From Anopheles merus (lineage: Eukaryota > Arthropoda > Insecta > Diptera > Culicidae), in assembly GCF_017562075.2 (NCBI RefSeq), contig NC_054081.1, positions 11,403,528 through 11,467,527 of the forward strand: 64,000 bases of DNA, given 5' to 3'. The notes below the pieces were generated by a model that was given only the letters and a program-made list of their open reading frames with translations, ran no database searches and was not told the origin of the DNA. How positions within the stretch are numbered: position 1 is the stretch's first letter; each line of letters begins with the position of its first letter. Positions 55,081 to 64,000 of this stretch are shown piece by piece. Made by a program: the position numbers and the translations under genes.

Positions 55081-56689
55081 AACATTGCCCTAACACACCT
55101 AAAACCCGATATCTACTTTTACATCACTAACTATTCCATTTATCGGTATGATCGCACTTGTACTAGAGGCGGTGGAGTAGCCATAGTAGTCCGTCACGGT
55201 ATTCACCACATGCTGTTCCCGCGATTCGATACTACGAATCATTGGAGATTCAAGTTTCGACATGCTCGGGGCAGTTTGTCTTCTGGCGATCTATTGCCCT
55301 AAACAGTGCACCAACATCACAGCACAGGCTTTCCGAAGAGACCTTAATGTACTGACGCACCTCAATATGCGGACGATCGTTGGTGGCGATATTAACGCTC
55401 GACATACCCTGCGGAACAACATTCGTAGCAACTCTAACGGGAGAATCTTAGCCGACATCGCACAGCACGGAAACTTTATCATTGATTATCCTGATCAACC
55501 ACCATATATCACTGCTCGGGGGGCTCCCAGCACATTAGATCTGTATCTTACAGTAGTAATGAAACCATGCACCATCGATGAGCTTAACTCAGACCATTTT
55601 CCTGTGTATACTGAGTTAAGTGTTGAACCGAACAGAGCCCCACCAGCAAAACGCAGGAACTACCACAAAGCCAATTGTGCCCGATTCGAAATTTGATCGA
55701 AGCATATCGTCGACCGAAGTACTATTTCACCAGATTCCATAGATTCAGCCATTAAAATGTTGCAGGAATCCATTAATGCTACAGTAGTCGAATGCGTTCC
55801 CGATGTGCGTATTAAGGGGGAAATTGTCACCTTAGACCTATATACCCAAGACTTAATCAAGCATTGTAACACACTCAGGCGCCAATACCAGAGAAACGGT
55901 GATCAGCTATTAAAGCGACAAGCGGCTAATCTTTCACGCATCATCTCAGATCGTGTAGCAGAAATTCGCAACACTAACTTTGTAAGCAAAGTTGAGCAGC
56001 TTTCACCGCACTCGCCAGCCCTTTGGAAAATGGCGAAAATTCTAAAAGACAAACCCCGGCCGATTCCTCCACTAAAGAGCAACCTACCAGCGCCAGTAGT
56101 CATCACGCCCATCGAAAAGTCCAATGCACTAGCTAATCAATTTGCTGAGGCATATCGCCTTGGTCTTACAATGACTAGCCCTCACGATGTAGAAGTGTTA
56201 ACGACCAACAGCACGGTTAACAATGCACCTCCAACTCTACCACCCGAAGAGCGCATCACCGTCGCGGAGGTTGAAAGTACCATCAAATATCTTCAAAACA
56301 TGATGGCCCCAGGCCTTGATGAAATCTTCAATATTTGCATAAAACATCTGCAATATTGGGCTATGACTCTGCTTGTTACGATTTTTAATAGCTGCCTCTC
56401 ACTTAATATCTTCCCGCAAGCATGGAAGAGCGCTAAGGTGATCCCAATCCTGAAGCCCGGAAAGGATCTCACCCTTCCATCCAGCTATTGCCCGATAACT
56501 TTGCTAAGCGCCTTCAGCAAATTATTCGAAAAAATAATAATTTGTCGACTAAGAAATTCGGTTAACGATCTAAAAATTATTGGATTGGAAATTATAACGA
56601 TCCGGCAGAACAGTTTGGATTTCGGCAAGGGCACTCTACAACACACCAACTGATACGACTGCAAAACACCATCCAGCAAAACAAACGAG
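55081..56689 (+). pseudogene. Jockey endonuclease and RT N-terminal half
   Basis: Broken frames: GGGVAIVVRHGIHH near 55165-55210; then 55262-55696 with IVGGDINARHTL, STLDLYLT and NSDHFPVY (APE-type endonuclease end); then 55757-56653 with PHSPALWKMAKIL, NMMAPGLDEI, WKSAKVIPILKPGKD and SSYCPITLLSAFSKLFEK. A frameshift at about 56610 precedes the FGKGT/FRQGHS-type RT motif; the rest is lost at 56690. Confidence 0.8.
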
Positions 56690-57235
56690 TGTAAGCAACC
56701 TTGAACGCGACTGCTCGAACGCGACTGCTTTGCTCTATCACTCAAAAAAGCTTACACTTCAACGAGTTCGGTTTGTAGTTGGATATCACAAATGTATATA
56801 CGATTTATTTACCACATGGCGACCGTGACAGTGTAACAAAAAAGTGATAAAGTGAACGGCCGGTGTTGGGAGGATCAATCCCTAGTGACACTTAGTTTTA
56901 GTAAGTCACCACAAAACGCACTGCAGACCCAAGATCGGACCAATATTATCGATGGGTAAAAAGCAGTCGAAAGTGTTACAAAATTCGGGTGATCCGCAGG
57001 TGCAAATCCTGAACCAACTGGATGTGCATGAAGAATTGCACCATGATCACGAAAACAAAATGTTAATCATTCTCGTAATAGTGGTCATACATCTGGCAAT
57101 TACATTGTACAGAATGTATAAAGAAAACAGCAAGCGTCAAGCTATTAAAGCAGCAAAAACCGTGGGAGACCTCAGAGAAATCTGAACTTTTAATGAGATA
57201 GTGAATCACATAATTGTTTAAACCATGAAGTCATC
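56690..57235 (+). mobile_element. 412/mdg1-like LTR retrotransposon fragment
   Basis: LTR-like 56690-56816 (TGTAAGCAACC...ACCACA) is followed by TGGCGACCGTGACAGTG (56817-56833), the tRNA-Arg type primer site used by 412/mdg1-like elements. A leader and one small ORF follow. Then the element ends without gag or pol, and about 100 codons of host LINE RT are missing at the right border, so a deletion went with or followed the insertion. Confidence 0.6.
56952..57185 (+). CDS. Small myristoylation-type membrane protein, 77 aa
   Basis: ATG 56952 begins MGKKQSK, which fits an N-myristoylation signal (Gly2, Ser6, basic 7). Then follow DPQVQILNQLDVHEE, a His-rich HHDHE, one transmembrane segment (about residues 37-54, LIILVIVVIHLAITLY) and a basic cytosolic tail. 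No stop or shift; the ORF sits directly behind the LTR and primer site, so it would be the first product of this element. Function unknown; I only infer membrane tethering, perhaps a Gag accessory role. Confidence 0.55.
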   Translation: MGKKQSKVLQNSGDPQVQILNQLDVHEELHHDHENKMLIILVIVVIHLAITLYRMYKENSKRQAIKAAKTVGDLREI

Positions 57236-57703
57236 GGCCCATATACTTCGGATGTGCAGCATGTACCGACGGGCGTACCCCAGGGCAGCATTCCGGGCCC
57301 ACTTTTGTATCTGCTGTTCACGGCGGACCTTCCTGCTCTTCCTAGCGGTGCCCAGTTGTTTTTGTTTGCAGACGACAAGACGATCGCTACTAAGGGCAGA
57401 ACGCCAGCAGCACTCAGACGCGGCGCTCAGCGCTGCTTAGACATACTACAAAGCTATACTGCTGATTGGAGAATTCGCATCAATAACGCAAAGACATTAG
57501 CCATGATTGTCCCACATCGGCTAAAGCACCAGCAACTAAATCCGATTGGCTACCAGCTGACAGCGGGAGGAACAACAATCCCCTGGATGTCAAGGGTAAC
57601 GTGTGTGGGTCTAATCATGGATAACAAGCTGCTATACCATCACCATACCCATAAGCTGGCAACTCGGATCAATGTCCTGCTTAAAAAATTGTATCCTCTA
57701 GTG
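57236..57703 (+). pseudogene. Jockey RT, catalytic part
   Basis: HVPTGVPQGSIPGPLLYLLF and LFLFADDKTIA (the FADD catalytic motif, about 57365) and VTCVGLIMDNKL stand in one frame up to the hAT insertion at 57704. Confidence 0.85.
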
Positions 57704-59353
57704 CAGGTATGTCAAACTGGCGGCCCGCGGGCCGCATGCGGCCCTCGTCAATGCTGAATGCGGCCCGCGAGAATATTTTGAGAATTGCTAAATGCACTGC
57801 AAACCAAAAAACTGTTATTACTATTTGTCTAATTGTATAAAATTTTCCAGAGAAGAACAATCATTTTAATGGTATATTTTTCGAATCTAACATGAATGTA
57901 ACCATAACATCTCATAAACTTATGCTGCACAATCGTACAGAACAATTGAAACCCTTAAGAAAAATTGATTTGAATGCAAACTCATTATGTTTCGATGAAA
58001 TTCTGAATATTAGCACAATGTTGTGTACACTCGATTGCACATTCTATGGAAAAATATGGAAAAATTGATTTGCGTCAACCTTCTACAAACGAAAAAGGAA
58101 TGAAATACTTTCATACACACACTTGGAATCTTCGCAACAACTAGTGCTGGATTGTCAGAATCGTCATTTTTGATCTTAGCTATTCTGACTCCTGATCCGT
58201 CCAAATCAAACCAACAGTTCCGTTCGGTGCCGACCGAAGCTTATAGAGCCGTTTAATGCCATTCGGAACCATTGGAGTCATCGGTTGTCGCACGGAGCGG
58301 CTAATCTGCAGTGTGAAATGGATCTGGTCGGTCCTACCGAATTTGACCATGCCCCAATTACCCGAATTTGACCAATTATGCCCCCGAGTGCCGAGTTAAG
58401 GATTCATTGGGCTCCGAAATTCTTTTTCGAACGAATTTGCACGGCTCCGACCTTAGAATGTTACATTTTTGATGTTCGATTGAAGCCACTTCTGTTTTAT
58501 TCATAATCATGCCACCATAAATGTTAATAAAAATGATTGTAGCCAAGTTGGAATTATGTGTACCCCACATTCTACAAAACGAATTAATGTACTTTCCAAC
58601 CTCCCCAAAAATCAAAACCAAAATGATATGATTACGCTTAAGCCATGAGTATTTAGATTAAGGATTAAAATAATCGAAATGCCGAAGTCCTGCGATGTAT
58701 AGCTTATTTCCATAGATTAGCTCACACAGTCCAATACCTCAATTCGCGAATCATCTCCCTTCAAGTGTCAAAAAACGAATCTTTGTCAGATAAAATTATC
58801 GTAATTTAAAAAAATTATTTGTAAAATACGGGTTCTTGGAACTTGGAAATTAGCAAAAATTATGTTTAAACACGTTTTATTACAATTTTTCTCTTGATCT
58901 GTCAAAAATTGCAGGCAAATATATTTGTTATTCATCCAGCGATGGATAGCTTGGATGGCTTGAAAATGATTCGCCTCGCGAAAAAGATACCTTAGTGAAA
59001 AAGTGTGGTTGGACGATATTTTCTAACAGAACTACCGTGTTAGAACGCGACTAATGAAAAATGTCGTATTTTAATAATAAGGATAAAAAATGCATGTGAC
59101 TTTAAAAGTACATTAAACTATTTTTCGAAATAAAAAAGTGCACAATGAAAAATAACACATCAAATTTGTAAATAGGAAACTATTCCAGATTTGAAGCGAG
59201 GAGTACAAAAAGTCAATTTGTTTAACAATAATGATTTTAAACAGTATTTTATATAAATATTGAGGTATAGTTTTTATTCTCACATTTGCGGCCCGCGAAT
59301 CACTGAAAATCTGTACTTGCGGCCCTCTGATGAAATGAGTTTGACACAGCTGC
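57704..59353. mobile_element. Non-autonomous hAT transposon, 1.65 kb, 8-bp target duplication
   Basis: CTCTAGTG is found at 57696-57703 and 59354-59361. The ends CAGGTATGTCAAACT and CAGCTGTGTCAAACT (reverse strand) are inverted repeats, followed on both sides by GCGGCCCGC tracts, a common hAT terminus. The interior is AT-rich and no transposase motif was recognised in its short frames. Confidence 0.9.
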
Positions 59354-59361
59354 TCTAGTGA

Positions 59362-59747
59362 ATCGCAGCTCTCGCCTTTGCCAGAAGAACAAGAATGCGA
59401 TCTATAAACAAATAGTTTTTCCCATGGCAACTTACAGTAGCTCGATTTGGAAAAGTAGCGCCCCAACCAACATCCGCAGGGTTCAAATAGGGTTGAACCG
59501 ATTTTTGCGACTAATTGCGAATGCCCCCTACAGGACCAGGTTTGATGAGTTATATGAAAAAACCAGTACACATCCAATAGATGAAATTGGATATGTTATA
59601 ACAGAACGCCTTAAAGAAAAATGCGCAACATCAGGTTCTCCCCTTCTAAGGGCACTCTTTTCAGTTTTTCACTTTTTTATATTTTTTTCTCTCCTCCTTT
59701 CTTTCTTATTTTTGGATTTCATTTGTCCTGCTCCTAATCTAAAATAA
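59362..59747 (+). pseudogene. Jockey RT C-terminal domain
   Basis: FPMATYSSSIWKS, RVQIGLNRFLRLIANAPYRT and ITERLKEKCATSGSPLL continue the RT frame after the hAT element; the tail from about 59650 is hydrophobic and non-homologous, probably 3' UTR. Confidence 0.75.
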
Positions 59748-60109
59748 CGTTAAAGGTAAGTTAGCGTAACAAAAGGCCCTAGGCCTAGCACCGTCTGATT
59801 GGATATCAATACAATTGGACCAAAAAATTCTAGGAAACGGCAAAAAAAAACGTGGGAACGCACCAAAAAGATATGGGAATCCACCAAAAATTGATGGGAA
59901 CCAACCAATAAATCGTGGGAAACCCTGTATGTCGAATAAGAACGATCGTACTTTAAAAGTAATGCGCGATACGCTCAAGAAAACTGATACGAGATAGGGT
60001 TATTATGGAAAACTAATATTCCAACCCTTCCTAACAGTTACGGACAAGCTCGATAAAACGATTAAAAAGTCAAGAAGCATAAATGAAGAAAAACTATGCA
60101 CTTAAAACT

Positions 60110-60440
60110 TAGTATGCTAATGAAATAAAATCCTACATTCAAAAAAGCTATGCTCGGAAAGCAACTCCGAAAGAGCCTCTTGAATCAAACGAAAATATTA
60201 ATTATATACCACTCTTTTCGGTAGTAAACTACAATATTCCTAATCCAAAACTAAGATTGGTTTGCGATGCAGCAACAATGAACGAAGGAATCTCCTTAAA
60301 TTCACGCCTTGGAATTCGCAGATACAGAACCTGCTTAAAATAATTATTTTTAGCTTCTATTATTCGCTATTATTAACATCATTATGTTGATGACTATTTA
60401 GATAGGTTCAAAAATGTAGAAACGGCTTCTAAAACAATAG
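60110..60440 (+). pseudogene. BEL/Pao RT remnant
   Basis: EIKSYIQKSYARKATPKE, NIPNPKLRLVCDAATMNEG and SLNSRL align with the BEL RT entry region (compare 33640-33830), then after a deletion [11 protein letters not shown] (60385-60415) gives the catalytic YVDD. Both sides are truncated. Confidence 0.7.
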
Positions 60441-61163
60441 CAGCGGTTTGCAGGTTTGCGGTTTGGGTACACAACTCTGCTTTTTTTTCATACGAAACTT
60501 TGTAACCAACTCTCGCACACTCGAACACAGCATATCTCGGAGAATAGCATTGCAAATTGCAGATAAAGAACAATCATACTATAAGAAAGACTATACGGCT
60601 ACTTCGTTACGGAAATAAGAAGAAGAAGATATAAACAGTTACTTTGTTGGACAATATGTACAGTCAGTTAGCACCTATGCACCTGCACATGCCAACCAGA
60701 CGAATCCAGCTTGGATTGCAAAGCATCGGATGACACCGGACTGCAGCGTACGGAACGAGACACCAGGACCTGCGTGGTACCAACGAGCTGCCGTGAGAAC
60801 CAAAACGATCCCACGATCGCAGTTGCCTTTCGACATCTTTAGCAATCCAGCAATTAGATAGAATTAGCCCTGCTCAGGCTTAGTTAGACACAAAACAGTC
60901 AGGGCAAGGAATCCGCGTAACTGACGTATGTCGAATTTCACGTTTTTTTTTCAGCTAAAATACATTCGATTGCTCGGTATTTTTGGTTTGAAACCAGTAC
61001 GCTTTATCATTTAAATATCACGATTCGTGTAGAAAATTCCGATCTTTCTGGCTTTTAAGCGAATTTAATTTTCTAGCTAAAATGTAATTTTTTTGCAAAT
61101 TGTACTGATTTGACAATTGATCAGTCAAATTTGAAAAATCGCGCAGCTCAAAAACATACTGTA
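60441..61163. other. Stretch without recognised gene
   Basis: Contains GC-rich sequence near 60690-60830 that resembles LTR U3-type DNA but has no defined ends. The part next to 61164 is the presumed 3' UTR of Rpp40. Confidence 0.35.
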
Positions 61164-62608
61164 TCATATACATTTGCTCCAAAATATGCTTTGTTTCGTA
61201 ATCACCATCGTATAAGCACTGTCCTGATTCAAAGACACTCCCTGATCACCGCGATAGATAAGGTCCACTGGGGTATAGGAGAAGCCTTGTACATGCATTC
61301 CCACCCACGGAATAGTATCACACTCACCAACGAGCTCCACTAACCGCATGATACTGCCGTCTGCCTCTTCCGGCGTTATCACACCCTGGCGATGCAATAT
61401 TGTAACGGTGTCTGTTTTTTTCTTGCACTCGTCGAGCCTGTAACTACTAACATATTCGATCGGAGCCGAGTTACAGTCGAGTGCAAGTACACCTATGTAC
61501 TCTAACAGTTGGTCTTGCCTAATGTATGCTTGCTCACCATCCTTAAATGGGTTCCTGGTGTCGATCAGGGGAATGCATTCCTTGATTCGTGTTATCTTTT
61601 TATAACCATCGGGCACATTTTCAACCTGCAGTCGGCACACTGCTCGCAGATATTCGGCAATCGAGCTACCGTGCACTTGAGGATCGGGTACGTTGTTCTC
61701 CTTGGCAGTCGTACTTTTCGGAGGAATCCATCGTAGCGTTATATCGAATGCAAGGTTGACATGCCCCAGCTGCTCTCTACATTTTGGTGACTTCAAATCC
61801 AACTTGATAACTGTAAAAAAAGATCGAAAGAAATATCATTCATTTGCCGCTGTTTCACTTCCATCAATGTCCACCGCTATTTAGGCGGGGCCCAGTAGTT
61901 ATGAGGAATGGTTGTTTGAATATATTATAAAAATAAATAGCAATGTTACAAGAACACGATAGACTTGTGGTAGAATTATAACTAAAATACCAAACAAAAC
62001 ATACTTACCGACCATACGTCCTCTTTGCGAAATAACACTACCATCAAGATTGCCTTTCACCATCTGATATGTTTCTCGACTGAGACTCATTTCCAACTCT
62101 CCCTGCGGTGTAATTACAAGGCAGCCGCCAGATTCCAAGTTGATGTTTGTGCTAACCGCATATAAAGTGCCTATAAGAAACATGATTTTACCATTGGGTC
62201 GATTCGACTGTTTTGTAAGGAAAATGCTCCCAATTCGTCCATTTCGATCCAATACCTCGTTTAACAAATGCCTCCACGAACTCATTTTTCAGTAACTCTA
62301 TCAAGGGCAATTGCCGTACGCGAAAGAGTAAGCTGCTGTTCACAGATAGGCTGCTTTCCAATTCACTGAGGCAGTTCGGTTTTTTGGCAGGAATCACAAC
62401 TGAAATCTGAACCAATGAAACAACAGTTATATAGATCCGAACAGGGCTTGGACAGCTTGGGTGGTCAGCCTCTTACCATGCGGATCGGCTGTAGTAGGGC
62501 AAGGATTTCCGTTCGCTGCTTGCACGTTTTCTGACACCAGTTCGGCTTGTCTATGTGTGTAATCTTGCACGCTGGGGTAGGAAACTTCCATATTTCTGGG
62601 CACAACAT
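61164..62608 (-). CDS. Rpp40: Ribonuclease P/MRP protein subunit p40, four exons
   Basis: Exons: 62608-62477, 62406-62256, 62170-62009, 61810-61164. All introns (70, 85, 198 bp) are GT-AG with donors GTAAGA, GTATTG and GTAAGT and T-rich acceptors; phases 0, 1 and 1 fit, and 363 aa result, the length of human RPP40. Matching blocks are RVRQLPLIELLKNEFVEAFV (exon 2), GCLVITPQGELEMSLSRETY (exon 3), FDITLRW, and near the C-terminus PWVGMHVQGFSYTPVDL (exon 4), the most conserved part of the family. The protein is a nuclear subunit of the RNase P and MRP ribonucleoproteins that process tRNA 5' ends and rRNA precursors. The ATG at 62608 is the only one that keeps phase with exon 2. No defects seen. 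Confidence 0.95.
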
Positions 62609-64000
62609 TCTGGTCCAAAAATAAGACAATACAGAATAAATTCAAACTATTCAGCTACCACGAGCTGCCGTTGTGCTTTTCCGGCTAACCTTAAATGAAA
62701 GCATAGCATTTGTTGACAGCAGATTCGCCAAACTCGCTCAAGGTGAATACAGATAAGGTAGGCTTATACAAATGTATATGACAAGGGATATATAAGCAAG
62801 ACATCACGCATAGCGAATTCGAGCAGAATGTGAACCGAAATCGGTATAAAAAATTAATTTAAAAGTGCAGTTTTTGCGTTTGGGTGTTCTAGATAGAAAT
62901 CAAACCGAAATGTAATAATTTTAATTTTTTGGGTTGTTGTTTTTTTTTTTGTTAAACCGTAAAACAGTTCCACTCAAACACTTTTTAACCTTTAATTGTA
63001 CGACCCGATTAACCCGCGGGTATGATTTTAATTTTCAAACTTGTACAACTTTTTATCGAAAAAATGATAGCTACTTAATTTTTAAACATATTTTTAGCTA
63101 AATTAATTTCAATAAAGAGCACATGATGAACTTATTTGTTATTTGTTTGTTCCCAAACATATTTCCCAAATAGCCAAAATGGCTTAGGCAGCTCATTTTG
63201 GCACGCTAAAGATCGCTGCTCTAATTCGCCTTTTGCAGTAGTTAAACAGCATCAAAGTTCCAGACGGTCCTTGTAAATAGCGCCTAAGCAACTTCCTTCC
63301 AAATAGTTCCAAATAGTACCGTGTGCTTGTTAAAAAGCGCCATAGTTCCGCAAAGTACTTCTTATCTCTTAATCAGCCACAAAGTACGACATCGGAACGA
63401 TTTTTCGTTAAACAGCCTCAAATCAGCTATAGAGTTCAAGCTAGTTATTTGGGTTATAGCTTTTAAATGTATGATCTCGGTACAAGGTGGCTCTTGTCAA
63501 AGTGTCAAAGACAGACGCCGTCAATCATGTCATTGCTGCTGTACAAGTTAGATAACTAGCAGACCAAGTTGTCAACCTTAAAAAATATTTAAAAAAATAG
63601 TAAACAAGATTTGAGAAATCCCCTTTCCTTGCAAATGTCTGAATCTAATGTTTCAATCTTTGTGCCAAATTTGAAATTTTTATTTTCAATACAACAAAAG
63701 TTTTTGAATTTTTAGTTTGAAAAAAAAACTTCCCATACAAAATGAATGGGATACCCGTGGGTATGCAGAAATGAAAGTTTAAATTTGCTCATTGAGACAA
63801 CGGTTAAAAGTGCTTGATTCGTGAATTGAACTGCTCGAATGGCTCGGCTTGATCACCGGAGCACTACCGTGTAAACATAACTTTAGAAGATGGAAGGGTT
63901 TAAGCATTTCCACTTCCCTAAAAATTTGACCCTTTCTATAAACTATTGATGTTCCCTAAATTTTGACAATAAAACGACAAATTCTACACTTTGCTAACGT
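62609..64000. other. Upstream region of Rpp40 and AT-rich non-coding DNA
   Basis: The Rpp40 promoter should lie just above 62608; no TATA box is evident. Around 63160-63455 the ends cccaaatagccaa and ttagttatttggg-like sequence could be a small MITE, but the match is short and no duplication is clear. No other gene seen. Confidence 0.4.

Larger units (their letters stand above)
54136..59990 (+). mobile_element. Jockey-type LINE, decayed and interrupted twice
   Basis: Pieces 54136-56689, 57236-57703 and 59354-59990 are collinear parts of one LINE: Gag-like ORF1, endonuclease, RT. Many frame breaks. Between the pieces lie a 412/mdg1-like LTR fragment and a hAT element. The 3' UTR near 59820-59930 has a repeated motif (gggaacgcaccaaaaa, gggaatccaccaaaaa). 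Confidence 0.85.

Noticed and set aside
63167..63455. Possible MITE with CCCAAATAG ends
   Set aside because: Terminal match is only about nine bases and no target duplication is clear.
1..64000. CRISPR arrays, bacterial operons, riboswitches
   Set aside because: No regularly spaced repeats, Shine-Dalgarno-led gene runs or known prokaryotic genes; the window is from an insect genome.

Overview
The window is eukaryotic and almost certainly from a mosquito, most likely Anopheles. The reasons are two host genes with short GT-AG introns, a tRNA-related SINE that resembles from memory the SINE200 type of Anopheles, and a dense nest of insect transposon types: errantivirus-like, mag-like, 412/mdg1-like and BEL/Pao LTR elements, RTE and Jockey LINEs, and hAT, pogo and Harbinger MITEs. 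No bacterial feature, CRISPR array or rRNA was seen. Density and nesting suggest heterochromatin or an island rich in transposable elements (inference).

Only two genes look like intact host genes, both on the minus strand. At 3464-4569 is an SDR39U1-type epimerase-family protein (two exons, 297 aa). At 61164-62608 is the RNase P/MRP subunit Rpp40 (four exons, 363 aa). Both gene models keep phase across every intron.

Left part (1-25 kb): LINE fragments, a 29-bp minisatellite (1.7-2.6 kb), opposed copies of a 589-bp element nested with pogo-like and Harbinger-like MITEs (5.2-7.4 kb), and a SINE split by a LINE (8.4-9.9 kb). Then comes a decayed minus-strand Ty3/gypsy family (11.7-20.3 kb) that carries four copies of an unrecognised acidic leader ORF. 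An almost full-length RTE element (15556-18890, 11-bp target duplication) is inserted in it. MITEs and gypsy remnants follow.

Middle (25-54 kb): a layered LTR-retrotransposon graveyard with virus-derived genes. A bunyavirus-like glycoprotein relic (29.5 kb) is cut by a young 9.2-kb BEL/Pao element (30443-39652) with 5-bp target duplications and almost identical LTRs. Its pol reading frame runs on into a chuvirus-type envelope glycoprotein, and its Gag starts with a PHD finger. Next to it lies an errantivirus copy that looks like a reverse-transcribed spliced env mRNA. From 41.1 to 53.1 kb two copies of one composite block lie in tandem, and the second holds a mag-like element with an intact gag-PR-RT-RNaseH frame but no integrase. 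A second viral glycoprotein fragment starts at 53.7 kb.

Right part (54-64 kb): a Jockey-type LINE interrupted first by a 412-like LTR fragment with a small myristoylation-type membrane ORF and then by a 1.65-kb non-autonomous hAT element, followed by a BEL remnant, Rpp40 and AT-rich non-coding sequence. Some reading frames here begin at non-ATG codons, so start positions of broken elements mark open segments, not true starts.
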